Assembly: GCA_937924905.1 (NCBI GenBank)
Contig: CALDUK010000034.1
Location: 1 to 34,800, forward strand
Source: an uncultured Paracoccaceae bacterium
GTDB taxonomy: Bacteria > Pseudomonadota > Alphaproteobacteria > Rhodobacterales > Rhodobacteraceae
Direction of reading: 5' to 3'
DNA: 34,800 nt
The notes under the pieces are model-generated. The model was not told the DNA's origin, did no database searches, and saw only the letters and a list, made by a program, of their open reading frames with translations. Positions 15,472 to 23,843 of this stretch are shown one piece after another; position 1 is the stretch's first letter, and each line of letters opens with the position of its first letter. The position numbers and the translations under genes were made by a program.

Positions 15472-16425
15472 ATGAAGATGAAGTACCTTATTTCCACGGC
15501 GGTGGCCGCCGTGATTGCGTCGTCTGCCGCTATGGCCGATGGCTTCCCCGAACGCCCCATCAACCTGATCGCCCCATTTAACGCCGGTGGCGGAACAGAC
15601 CTGTTGTTGCGCGGCCTTGCCCCCCATTTCGCCGAAGCCATCGGGTCCGAGGTTTTCGTGTCGAATATGGCCGGCGGGTCCGGCACCGTAGCTGCGTCTG
15701 CCCTGCAGGGCCAGCGCCCGGATGGGTATCAACTGGCCTATATGTCGATTACTGTTTCGACCATTCAGCCACAAATCAAAGACGTGCCTTATGGTCTGGA
15801 CAGTTGGACACCGATTTGTTCGGTCGCAGCATCCCCGACCCTTTTGTTCGTTGCCAATGACAGCCCGTTCCAAACGGCCGAGGATGTTGTCGAAGCGGTG
15901 AAAGCTGAACCGGGCAAATATGTCTATGGTTCGTCCGGCCCCGGTGCGATGACGCATCTGACCACCGTTGCCGCCTTTGCCGGCCTGGGCATTCTGGACG
16001 ACATGAAGCATCTGCCGTTCCAAGGCTCGGGCCCCGCGATCAAGGAACTGACTGCGGGCAACATTCAGTTCTTCGGCGACACCGAAGCCCTGATGCAGCG
16101 CGGCGATTTCCGCCCGTTGATGGTGTTCAACGACACGCGTCTGGAAAACTTCCCAGACACGCCGACGGCCACCGAAGTTGGCATCGAAGCGCCACTGAAC
16201 GAGCTTTATCTCTGGGGTGGTCTCTTTGCCCCCGCCGGACTGGAGCCTGACGTCACCGCGAAGCTGGAAGCGGCTTGCGAGGCGTCTGTGGCGTCGGACG
16301 GGTTCATGGAATTTGCCAATAATTCTGGCACGGTGATCAACTATCGTGGTGCCGCAGAATTCGACGCGTTTTACCGCGCACAATACCAGTCGAACTCGTC
16401 CCTGATCGAGGCGGCCGGTCTCTGA
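15472..16425 (+). CDS. tctC: Tripartite tricarboxylate transporter substrate-binding protein
   Basis: This 317-residue periplasmic protein of the TctC/Bug family has a signal peptide (about 1-23, ending AMA) and a mature start FPERPINLIAPFNAGGGTD that carries the family's ligand-loop motif (PFNAGGGTD). Downstream it has GSGTVAASALQGQRPDGYQL and YGSSGPGAMTHLTTVAAF. It captures a carboxylate and delivers it to TctA/TctB in the inner membrane. GGAGG precedes the ATG. It is the first gene of the operon, and a strong terminator directly follows it, so it is probably made in excess over the membrane subunits. The substrate cannot be read from the sequence; citrate-like acids, terephthalate and others are known in the family. 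Confidence 0.93.
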   Translation: MKMKYLISTAVAAVIASSAAMADGFPERPINLIAPFNAGGGTDLLLRGLAPHFAEAIGSEVFVSNMAGGSGTVAASALQGQRPDGYQLAYMSITVSTIQPQIKDVPYGLDSWTPICSVAASPTLLFVANDSPFQTAEDVVEAVKAEPGKYVYGSSGPGAMTHLTTVAAFAGLGILDDMKHLPFQGSGPAIKELTAGNIQFFGDTEALMQRGDFRPLMVFNDTRLENFPDTPTATEVGIEAPLNELYLWGGLFAPAGLEPDVTAKLEAACEASVASDGFMEFANNSGTVINYRGAAEFDAFYRAQYQSNSSLIEAAGL

Positions 16426-16438
16426 TCGGCAATGATCT

Positions 16439-16478
16439 GTCACCCGCAAGCAGACGTTTGCGGGTGACGCTTTTTTTT
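16439..16478 (+). terminator. Intra-operon terminator between tctC and tctB
   Basis: GTCACCCGCAA (16439-16449) and TTGCGGGTGAC (16458-16468) form a perfect 11-bp stem, followed by GC and eight T residues. It ends 14 bases before the tctB start, so part of the transcription should stop after tctC. Confidence 0.88.
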
Positions 16479-16491
16479 GAAGGATTGAAGC

Positions 16492-16950
16492 ATGCAACGG
16501 TTCGCCAATGAACGGGTGATCGTCCAGATGGTCCTTTTGATCGTGGCCGTGGCGCTTTATGCGTCGACCTTCCAGCAAAGCTTTTCGGCGTCCGATGTGG
16601 CCCAGTCGCCCATGTTCTTTCCGCGCATCATTCTTACGCTTTGGATCGGCTTGGCGATCATCGCCCTGATCCAGACCCTGCGGGTGCAACAGACGCAGAC
16701 ACCGATTGCAAGTTGGGCTCGCATCGGCGTCGTGATCGTGGCCGCTTTGATTTATACCAATGTGATTGGCGCAGAAGGGTTCTTTTTGCCTTCTGTTATC
16801 TTCGCTCTGATCTGTCTGCCCGCCTTCGGCATCCGCAATCCGTTTATGATCGTGCTGTTCGCCGTTCTGGTGCCGGGCGCGCTTGTCTTTCTGTTCAACC
16901 ACACGCTTGGCATGCCTTTGCCGACGTCGCGGTTCACCTACTTGTTCTGA
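16492..16950 (+). CDS. tctB: Tripartite tricarboxylate transporter small membrane subunit
   Basis: This is a 152-residue membrane protein with about four helices (near 11-27, 43-62, 79-97 and 103-140). The family features are the position between tctC and tctA, the SPMFFPRIILTLWIGLAII segment after the first helix, and the length. It is the small partner of the TctA channel. GAAGGA precedes the ATG, and the gene starts just after the tctC terminator. TctB sequences are poorly conserved, so context carries much of the call. Confidence 0.88.
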   Translation: MQRFANERVIVQMVLLIVAVALYASTFQQSFSASDVAQSPMFFPRIILTLWIGLAIIALIQTLRVQQTQTPIASWARIGVVIVAALIYTNVIGAEGFFLPSVIFALICLPAFGIRNPFMIVLFAVLVPGALVFLFNHTLGMPLPTSRFTYLF

Positions 16951-16959
16951 GGGGTCGTC

Positions 16960-18447
16960 ATGCTGTCCGCACTTCCCGAAGCCATCGGCATCCTTCTGAG
17001 CGTCGAAGGGATTTTGGTGCTGGTTCTCGGCACTGTCCTTGGCATCATTCTGGGGGCAATGCCCGGCATCGGATCGACTGTGGCGGTGGCAATTGTTTTG
17101 CCGTTCACGCTGACAATGGGCCAAGCCCCTGCGATCCTGCTGCTTTTGGCGGTCTATGCTGGTTCAGTCTATGGCGGATCGATTTCGGCGATCTTGATCA
17201 ACACACCCGGCACACCACAATCCGCGGCCACTTGCCTGGACGGCTATCCAATGGCGCAACGGGGCGAGGCCGGGATTGCCCTGGGCTGGGCAACGGTTGC
17301 GTCTGTTGTGGGTGGACTGGTTTCAGCTATTGTTCTGATCTTTGCCGCCCCCCAACTTGCCGCCTTCGCGTTGCAATTCGGCCCGATTGAGACCTTTGCG
17401 CTGATATTGCTGGGCATGACTTGTATTGTGTCGGTATCGACCGGGTCGGTGGTCAAAGGATTGATGGCGGGCATGATCGGCATCTTCTTGTCGACCGTGG
17501 GCGGCGATCCGATCCTGGGCGAGATGCGCTTTACCTTTGGCAACTGGCAGCTTTTCGCGGGCTTCAACCTGCTGGCAGTCGTCATCGGTGTCTTCGCATT
17601 GTCCGAGGTGTTCATCCGCGCCAGCGCACCAATCAGCCGGGTCTCTGATCTGGTGGCGTTTAATGGCATCGTGTTGCCAAGCTGGCAGATGTGGAAAGGA
17701 CGGTTGCGCAACCTGACGAAATCGGTGGCCATTGGCAACGTTATCGGTGTGCTGCCCGGCACGGGCGCCGCCACGGCGGCATTCATTTCCTATGCCGAAG
17801 GTCGCCGCTCATCGCCGAACCGCGACGGGTTCGGCAAAGGCGAACCGGACGGCATCGTGTCATCCGAAGCAGCCAACAATGCGGTCACGGGGGGCGCACT
17901 GGTGCCGACCATGGCACTTGGCATTCCCGGCGACGCCATCACTGCCGTCATGCTGGCTACGCTGACGCTGCATGGCATCACGCCGGGGCCTAAGCTGGTC
18001 GAAGATAACCCGACCCTGATCGCGTCGATCTTTGCGGGTTTCTTCATCATCAATCTGCTGCTTTTGCCTCTGGGAATGATGTTGTCGCGCGTCGCCGCCC
18101 CGATCCTGCGGGTGCGCGAGGCGTTTATGATGACCGCCATCGTCATTTTATGTGCAGTCGGCATCTATTTCGTACGCGGCAATCCGTTTGATCTTTTGAT
18201 CATGGGCGGAGCCGGTTTCGTTGGGTTTCTGCTGCGCCGTCAGGGTGTTCCGATGGCACCTTTGGTGATCGGCATGGTTCTTGGCCCGACGCTTGAGCTG
18301 ACATTGCGCCAAGGGCTGATCCTGACCGACGGCAATTTTCTGGCCTTCTTCACCGACCATCCCATCGCGATGGTGTTGGCCATAGCGGCGCTTTTGGCAC
18401 TAAGCCTGCCACTGTGGCGCGGGCTTCTGACACGGCGCGCAGCATGA
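16960..18447 (+). CDS. tctA: Tripartite tricarboxylate transporter large permease subunit
   Basis: This is a 495-residue inner-membrane protein with about a dozen hydrophobic segments. It has the family signature LGAMPGIGSTVAVAIVLPFT near residues 31-50, the repeated counterpart GVLPGTGAATAAFISYAEGR in the second half, and ALVPTMALGIPGDAITAVML. The two PG(I/T)G motifs are the conserved halves of TctA and probably line the sodium- or proton-coupled path. The gene follows tctB by nine bases with GAGGGG before the ATG. Its stop overlaps the ATG of a 16-codon frame that leads into a hydrolase gene. Confidence 0.94.
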   Translation: MLSALPEAIGILLSVEGILVLVLGTVLGIILGAMPGIGSTVAVAIVLPFTLTMGQAPAILLLLAVYAGSVYGGSISAILINTPGTPQSAATCLDGYPMAQRGEAGIALGWATVASVVGGLVSAIVLIFAAPQLAAFALQFGPIETFALILLGMTCIVSVSTGSVVKGLMAGMIGIFLSTVGGDPILGEMRFTFGNWQLFAGFNLLAVVIGVFALSEVFIRASAPISRVSDLVAFNGIVLPSWQMWKGRLRNLTKSVAIGNVIGVLPGTGAATAAFISYAEGRRSSPNRDGFGKGEPDGIVSSEAANNAVTGGALVPTMALGIPGDAITAVMLATLTLHGITPGPKLVEDNPTLIASIFAGFFIINLLLLPLGMMLSRVAAPILRVREAFMMTAIVILCAVGIYFVRGNPFDLLIMGGAGFVGFLLRRQGVPMAPLVIGMVLGPTLELTLRQGLILTDGNFLAFFTDHPIAMVLAIAALLALSLPLWRGLLTRRAA

Positions 18448-18494
18448 GCGACCCGGTCAATCGGAAGCTGGCCCAAACCTGCGGGCTGGCATGA
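18444..18494 (+). CDS. 16-residue coupling peptide candidate
   Basis: A frame of 16 codons (MSDPVNRKLAQTCGLA) overlaps tctA by ATGA at its start and the hydrolase by ATGA at its end. It has no strong ribosome site of its own. It may exist to pass ribosomes from tctA to the hydrolase, whose own ribosome site is poor. It could equally be chance. Confidence 0.25.
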   Translation: MSDPVNRKLAQTCGLA

Positions 18495-19354
18495 TGGGGC
18501 GCGCTGCGACCATCATCGAAGGGCCGCTGGCGACAGCGCGGTTGTGCGTTCACCACCTGCACGCCCCCAATGCCGACCCAAACGCGCCGCGCGTTCTGTT
18601 TCTGGGCGGTTCGAATTTCGATCTCAGGCTGAAACGGTCGTTTCTGGACTCGCAGCTAACTTGCAGATGCAGCGTTCTGACCTTCGAGCCACGCGGGATC
18701 GGTCGGACCGAGCGTCCCGATGGGGATTGGATTATGCAGGATTACGCGCGTGACGCCCTTGCCGTTATGGATACGATAGGCTGGCAAAGGGCGGCTGTCG
18801 TGGGCGAAAGTTTCGGCGGCATGACCGCTCTGCACCTTGCCGCCCTTGCCCCAAACCGCATCACATCCATGGTCATCGCATCGGCCACAGCCGGCGGCCC
18901 GGCGCATCGTTCGTTCGATATTTCGTCCTTTCTGACCTTGTCCCGGGAAGAGGCCGCCGCGCAGGCGCTTTGCCTTCAGGACAGCCGCAATATCGCGCTG
19001 CGAGAAGACAATCCGCAGGCTTTCGCTGCCCTTCTTGCCCAACGGCTTCTATTTGAGGTCAGTTTTGCCAGCCCATCCGTCGACACTGGCGGCTATGCTC
19101 GGCTCTTGGACGCGCGGCGAGCGCATGACTGTCGCGATGTGCTTGGCCAGATCACCGCGCCCACATGTGTTCTGGCCGGACGCTATGACCGTCAGGCCCG
19201 ACCTAAGGCGCAACAGGCGCTGTGCAACGCCCTGCCCGACGCCAGCTTTCATCAGTTTGACGCAGGCCACGGCGTTCTTTTTGCCGCCCCGGATGCAACC
19301 GCAACCGCACTGGATGCGATACGGTCTGCCACGACATATCGTGTGGGCACTTAA
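18491..19354 (+). CDS. Alpha/beta hydrolase
   Basis: This is a 287-residue cytoplasmic enzyme. After a first strand (VLFLGGSNFDLR), the oxyanion region and FEPRGIGRTERP precede the nucleophile elbow GESFGG, with Ser at about residue 115. The acid is in LAGRYDRQARP and the base is His in DAGHGVLF, so the triad is complete. The fold and triad suit an esterase, lactonase or enol-lactone hydrolase. Its place behind tctCBA suggests it acts on the imported compound. ATG codons occur at 18491 and 18494; neither has a good ribosome site, so coupling to upstream translation is likely. The substrate is not predictable. Confidence 0.85.
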   Translation: MMGRAATIIEGPLATARLCVHHLHAPNADPNAPRVLFLGGSNFDLRLKRSFLDSQLTCRCSVLTFEPRGIGRTERPDGDWIMQDYARDALAVMDTIGWQRAAVVGESFGGMTALHLAALAPNRITSMVIASATAGGPAHRSFDISSFLTLSREEAAAQALCLQDSRNIALREDNPQAFAALLAQRLLFEVSFASPSVDTGGYARLLDARRAHDCRDVLGQITAPTCVLAGRYDRQARPKAQQALCNALPDASFHQFDAGHGVLFAAPDATATALDAIRSATTYRVGT

Positions 19355-19421
19355 GGTAAGTGTCGCTGTACAACGCCTGTGCCCCCGACCCCTTAGAGCA
19401 AGTCCAAGGTCACGACAGGGT

Positions 19422-20366
19422 TTAGTTGGACCCCTTCAAAACCTGAGCGGCGTCCCGTCGCGTGCTTTCAACCCGGTAGACTTTGTCGGACGAGGTGATG
19501 AACATGGTTTGCCCGTCCGACCCGCCAAAACACAGATTCGACGTTTGTTGCGGCAACCAGATCTTGCCAATCAGCGCGCCGTCCGCCGACAGGCAATGCA
19601 CGCCGTCCAAGGCTGACGTCCAGACGTAGCCCTCGTGATCAATACGCAAGCCATCCGGTACGCCCGGCGCGACCACGGCAAAAACACGAGAGTTCGAAAG
19701 AGTGACCCCATCGACATCAAAAACCCGGATGTGATGCGGCAGACTATAGTCGATACCCGGAAAACTTGCGCCTTTGATCGCACCGGAATCCGCCACATAA
19801 AGGCGGCGTTCATCGGGTGAAAACGCCAGACCATTGGGCTTGTCAAAATCGGTGGCCACGTCGTGAACTGTCCCATCAGGCGTGACGCAAAACACATAGT
19901 TTCCGCCAATTTCGCTGTCCGCAGGATAGCCTTCGACATCCGAGTTTATGCCGTAGGGCGGATCGGTGAACCAGATCGACCCGTCCGAGCGTGCGACCAC
20001 ATCGTTAGGGGAATTCAGCCGTTTCCCGTCAAAGCGGTCCGCAATCACGTCGACCGCTTCCGGATCCATCGGGTCTGCGCGACGGATCACACGCCGCCCG
20101 CCATGTTCGCAGGACAGAATTTGTCCGTTCAGGTCTAATGTGTTGCCATTGGCAAATTCGCTGTTTGGCAGCGCCACCTGTGCGCCCGCGCCGTCGGTCC
20201 AGCGCATCATGCGTTTGTTTGGGATATCGTTGAAGAATAGCTGGCCGCCGTGCCACACCGGCCCTTCTGTCCAGATACAGCCATCTGCAATCAGTTCGGG
20301 CGGGTGGGACGTGTCGACGAAACCGTCAAACTGTGGATCAACGGTTATGAAATGGGGGGCTGTCAT
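19422..20366 (-). CDS. SMP-30/gluconolactonase/LRE-family protein
   Basis: This is a 314-residue six-bladed beta-propeller of the SMP-30 family, metal-dependent lactonases that open sugar-acid lactones. The expected metal and active-site segments are present: WTEGPVWHGG near the start (Glu), LNSPNDVVARSDGSIWFTDP in the middle (Asn) and PNGLAFSPDERRLYVADSG (Asp). There is no signal peptide, so it acts in the cytoplasm. Its start overlaps the stop of the upstream permease (ATGA at 20363-20366). As the last gene of the sugar importer operon it probably processes the oxidised sugar brought in. The exact lactone is unknown. Confidence 0.9.
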   Translation of the reverse strand: MTAPHFITVDPQFDGFVDTSHPPELIADGCIWTEGPVWHGGQLFFNDIPNKRMMRWTDGAGAQVALPNSEFANGNTLDLNGQILSCEHGGRRVIRRADPMDPEAVDVIADRFDGKRLNSPNDVVARSDGSIWFTDPPYGINSDVEGYPADSEIGGNYVFCVTPDGTVHDVATDFDKPNGLAFSPDERRLYVADSGAIKGASFPGIDYSLPHHIRVFDVDGVTLSNSRVFAVVAPGVPDGLRIDHEGYVWTSALDGVHCLSADGALIGKIWLPQQTSNLCFGGSDGQTMFITSSDKVYRVESTRRDAAQVLKGSN

Positions 20367-21307
20367 GCTGTGTCGCCTTTTCGCAGGGTTTGGAACAGCA
20401 ACATCACCAGAATGATCGTGCCGAAGATAATGTTGCGCCATGCGTCTTCGATCTGCATGACCGACAGGATAGAGGTCAGCAGTGTGATAAACAATGCGCC
20501 GCCAATTGTGCCAAACAACCCGCCGCGTCCGCCCAAAATTGACGTGCCACCAATCACCACGGCGGCGATTGTCGGCAACAGAAACGGATCGCCCATGCTT
20601 TGGTAGGCTTGGTTTGCATACCCCGCCAACATCACGCCCCCCAAAGCCGAACACATCCCCGCAATCGCAAAGGCTGCGAACACGACAGACGGTGTGGACA
20701 CACCAGACAAGAATGTTGCTTTTTCATTGAACCCAATCGACCGCAGATACCGGCCAAACGGGGTTCGGGTCAGAAACCACGCCAGAACGATGCACAACGC
20801 AATCCAGATCAGGAAACTGACGGGCAAACCTAAAATGTCACCAGACGCCATGGTCTTCATCAACGCGCTGGCTTCGCCCTTTGGGTTGAAGCCCCCGGTG
20901 TTCAGCACGGCCAATCCCAAAAGCATAGAGTTTACGGCCAGGGTCCAAACCATGGACGGGATCCGCAAGATCGCGACGCCGATGCCATTGACGATGCCAA
21001 TCAAGGCGCCAAACACCAAAGCGGCGGGCACCGCGATGGCGCTGAGAAACGGGTTGCCCGTCCCGACAAGGGCCGTCGACAAGATTGCTGCCCCTGTCAA
21101 TATCCACGGCACGGACAAATCAATATGACCCAACAAGATCACGACGGTCGCGCCTGTGGCCAAGAACCCAAGGAACGCTGCAATCTGAAGTTGCTGGGTC
21201 AGATAGTCCGCGCTTAAGACCTGCGGAAAGAAAAAACTGCCCCCTATGATAAGAAGAACAACCCCAAAATAGGGCATCAGACTGTCCAGTGAGAGACCGC
21301 GCAGCAT
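20363..21307 (-). CDS. Sugar ABC transporter permease (RbsC-like), second
   Basis: This is a 314-residue membrane protein of the branched-chain amino acid/ribose permease class, with about eight to ten helices. The typical late loop is GGVMLAGYANQAYQSMGDPF, followed by AAVVIGGTSILGGRGGLFGT. It pairs with the other permease, which shares this AAVVLGG/VGS loop. The ATG shares one base with the upstream permease stop (TGATG at 21305-21309), so the two are translationally coupled. Substrate is probably a monosaccharide or related polyol, from operon context only. Confidence 0.92.
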   Translation of the reverse strand: MLRGLSLDSLMPYFGVVLLIIGGSFFFPQVLSADYLTQQLQIAAFLGFLATGATVVILLGHIDLSVPWILTGAAILSTALVGTGNPFLSAIAVPAALVFGALIGIVNGIGVAILRIPSMVWTLAVNSMLLGLAVLNTGGFNPKGEASALMKTMASGDILGLPVSFLIWIALCIVLAWFLTRTPFGRYLRSIGFNEKATFLSGVSTPSVVFAAFAIAGMCSALGGVMLAGYANQAYQSMGDPFLLPTIAAVVIGGTSILGGRGGLFGTIGGALFITLLTSILSVMQIEDAWRNIIFGTIILVMLLFQTLRKGDTA

Positions 21308-22269
21308 CAGGAAAACGCCTCAAGCTTGTTGCGGGCCCGCAGCACGTCGGCCCCCCCGATGGCAATTGCCGCTGCCAGGATAAGACCTTCGAACAAGGGT
21401 TGTGCAAGCGATGGAATGCCCGAGAAAAACATCAAGGCGGCGATTGTTTTTAGAATAAACGCCCCCGCCAAAGCGCCAATAAGCGAACCAACACCACCGC
21501 GCAGCAGCACACCGCCCAGCACGACGGCGGCGATTGAGTTCAGGGTAAAACTGGCCGCAATGCCAGCATCGCCCGTGGTTGTCACAAAGCTGTAGAACAG
21601 CCCCGCAAGCCCGCCGAAAAGCCCCGCAAGCGTAAAGGCGGCGAGCCGGATAAACTTGGTATTGATCCCGGATTGAAACGCCGCCTGTTCAGACGATCCA
21701 AGTGCATAGAGCCCAAGCCCAAGGCCCGTGCGACGGAACGGCAGCCAAAAGCCGATCACCGCGACACCTGCAATAACCATAGCCGTAGGGATTCCAAGCA
21801 CATCCAAGGTCATGGCATCGGCCAAATCGTAATTCACCGCACCACCCGGCGTTGGCCGCAACAGCAAGGCAATACCGACAAAAATTGAGGCCGTCGCCAG
21901 TGTAGCCACAATCGGCTGGATGCGACCGTAGACCACGACCAGCCCGTTGATCAGACCGCACAGCGCACCGACGACGACGACCGCAACCATGCCGATCGCG
22001 ATGCCAAAAGCAGACCCATCCAGCAAATAGGACGCAACACAATTCGACAGGGCCATCACAGCCCCCACAGACAAATCAATCCCGCGCACCACAACGGCAA
22101 AAAACTGCGCGCAGGCGGCAAGGCCCAGGATCAGGCATTGATTGGCCCAAATGGTCATCACATAGGTGGACGCGCCGCGGGGATGTGTGCCCAGATACAC
22201 CGCCAAAAGCACAATCAGGACAAGCGCTGCGATCATCTCGCGCCGGTTCGATTTCAGATAATCAAGCAT
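21307..22269 (-). CDS. Sugar ABC transporter permease (RbsC-like), first
   Basis: This is a 320-residue polytopic permease of the RbsC class. Recognisable parts are GIDLSVGAVMALSNCVASYL in the first half, YALGSSEQAAFQSGINTKF (the cytoplasmic coupling region) and NSIAAVVLGGVLLRGGVGSL near the end. Two different permeases suggest a heterodimeric channel, unlike the RbsC homodimer. The ATG lies inside the 3' end of the ATPase gene (8-base overlap), and the stop overlaps the next permease. Confidence 0.93.
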   Translation of the reverse strand: MLDYLKSNRREMIAALVLIVLLAVYLGTHPRGASTYVMTIWANQCLILGLAACAQFFAVVVRGIDLSVGAVMALSNCVASYLLDGSAFGIAIGMVAVVVVGALCGLINGLVVVYGRIQPIVATLATASIFVGIALLLRPTPGGAVNYDLADAMTLDVLGIPTAMVIAGVAVIGFWLPFRRTGLGLGLYALGSSEQAAFQSGINTKFIRLAAFTLAGLFGGLAGLFYSFVTTTGDAGIAASFTLNSIAAVVLGGVLLRGGVGSLIGALAGAFILKTIAALMFFSGIPSLAQPLFEGLILAAAIAIGGADVLRARNKLEAFS

Positions 22270-23779
22270 GGGCCGCCCTTGATTTGGCGTCGAGGTTCAG
22301 CGAGGCGGCGATGATATTTTCCGCCGTCAGGTCGCCGTCAGCAAGCGAGGCGACCACCTGACCGTCGAAAAACACATGGGTTTCATCGCAAAGCTGGATC
22401 AGTTCTTCATAGTCGGTGCTTAACAGGACAATCGCGGTGCCCTGATCGGCCAATTGGCGCAGGATCGCATAGATTTGCGTCTTGGTTTTCACATCGATGC
22501 CACGGGTTGGATCGGCAAGCAACAAACAGCGCGGCTTCAGCGCAAGCCATTTGGCCAAAACCACTTTTTGCTGGTTCCCGCCCGAAAGCGATGCAACCGG
22601 CTGGTCCAGCCCACCATGCTTTAGCGCCAGTTGTTCAAGCGATGCGGCATAAAGTGCCGGATCCGTCGCATCCAGATCCGCGCGGCCTATGGCAGCAAGC
22701 TCTAGATTTTCCTGAATACCCTGATCAAGGATCAACCCTTCGGTTTTGCGATCTTCGGGGATATAGGCCAAGGCAATGGCCTGTTGCTTGGCCTGTTTCG
22801 GGCTGCCGATCCGGGTGGGTTGGCCGGCAATAGCCGTGGTGCCTTCGGCCTGTCGCAAGAGGCCGAACAAACCCATCAGGAACATGCTTTGACCCTGCCC
22901 ATCAAGCCCGCCCAAACCAACAATCTGACCACGGCGGACGCGCAAATTGATATCGCGCAAGCGCCCGTCCCAGGAATAGTTCTGCACATCCAGCACGATC
23001 TCGGCGTCGGGCTGGGCAGGCGTTTTCGCTGGGAACAATTCTTCGATCTTCTGACCGACCATCATATTGATGATTTCGGTATAGTCGTGGTCGCCCGTCA
23101 TAAAGGTCTCGACCCGCTGACCATTGCGAAAAACAGATATCCGGTCTGCCAAGGCTTCAACTTCGTGGAAGCGATGCGAAATGAACAGAATGGCAGTGCC
23201 GTTGTCACGTTCTTCGCGCACCAGATCAAACACACGTTCAACAACTGATGCGCCAAGGGCGGATGTCGCTTCGTCCAAGATCAAAAGCCGGGGCCTTTTC
23301 ATCATCGCTTTGGCGATTTCGACTTGCTGGCGTTGCGGCAACGTCAAATCGGCCACGCGCGCGCCCATCTTGATACTTTTACCTTCGATACGGGCCAGAA
23401 CATCTTGTGCCTTGGCAAGCGCTTCGCTGCGCAACCACCCGATCCCCGCCCCCGGCGCGCCCAGCAACAGGTTCTCACGCACAGTCAGGTCGGGGACCAG
23501 TGACAGTTCCTGAAACATACAGACCAGCCCATGGGACAACGCCGCCTTTGGACTGTTCAAAAACACCGCTTTGCCATCGATGCAGATCTGACCATGGGTG
23601 GGCTGCAACACCCCTGCGATCAGCTTCATCAAAGTCGATTTTCCAGCGCCGTTTTCACCCAGAACGGCGTGCACTTCGCCTGGGTTGCAAACAAAGTCCA
23701 CGCCATCAAGCGCCTTGGTTGCACCGAAATGCTTGGATATTCCCCGCATTTCGAGCAATGGATTTTTCATGTCAGACAT
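22262..23779 (-). CDS. Sugar ABC transporter ATPase with two nucleotide-binding domains (RbsA-like)
   Basis: This 505-residue protein powers the importer from the cytoplasmic face. The first domain has Walker A GENGAGKST, the altered signature LTLPQRQQVEIAKAM and Walker B LLILDEATSAL. The second has a degenerate Walker A (GLDGQGQSMF) but a full signature (SLSGGNQQKVVLAKWL) and LLLADPTRGIDV. This mix is usual in RbsA/MglA proteins. The start is uncertain: ATG at 23779 (chosen), 23770 or 23791. None has a clear ribosome site, and 23791 sits directly in the T-tract of the terminator. Translation may therefore depend on coupling or on read-through mRNA. Confidence 0.93.
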   Translation of the reverse strand: MSDMKNPLLEMRGISKHFGATKALDGVDFVCNPGEVHAVLGENGAGKSTLMKLIAGVLQPTHGQICIDGKAVFLNSPKAALSHGLVCMFQELSLVPDLTVRENLLLGAPGAGIGWLRSEALAKAQDVLARIEGKSIKMGARVADLTLPQRQQVEIAKAMMKRPRLLILDEATSALGASVVERVFDLVREERDNGTAILFISHRFHEVEALADRISVFRNGQRVETFMTGDHDYTEIINMMVGQKIEELFPAKTPAQPDAEIVLDVQNYSWDGRLRDINLRVRRGQIVGLGGLDGQGQSMFLMGLFGLLRQAEGTTAIAGQPTRIGSPKQAKQQAIALAYIPEDRKTEGLILDQGIQENLELAAIGRADLDATDPALYAASLEQLALKHGGLDQPVASLSGGNQQKVVLAKWLALKPRCLLLADPTRGIDVKTKTQIYAILRQLADQGTAIVLLSTDYEELIQLCDETHVFFDGQVVASLADGDLTAENIIAASLNLDAKSRAAHA

Positions 23780-23791
23780 CTGGGCAACCAT

Positions 23792-23826
23792 AAAAAGCGG
23801 CGGCACATAACCTTATGCGCCACCGC
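23792..23826 (-). terminator. Intra-operon terminator between binding protein and ATPase genes
   Basis: On the minus strand GCGGTGGCGCATAA (23826-23813) pairs with TTATGTGCCGCCGC (23810-23797) over 14 bp with two G-U pairs. TTTTT follows at once (23796-23792). It begins 17 bases after the binding-protein stop and ends at the start region of the ATPase gene, so it should limit transport-subunit expression. Confidence 0.82.
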
Positions 23827-23843
23827 CCAAAAGGCAATTGACC

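Noticed and set aside
15427..17124. Long minus-strand open frame opposite tctC and tctB
   Set aside because: It runs across two well-recognised plus-strand genes and their terminator. Its composition (His, Arg, Gln, Asp-rich) is that of an antisense shadow in GC-rich DNA.
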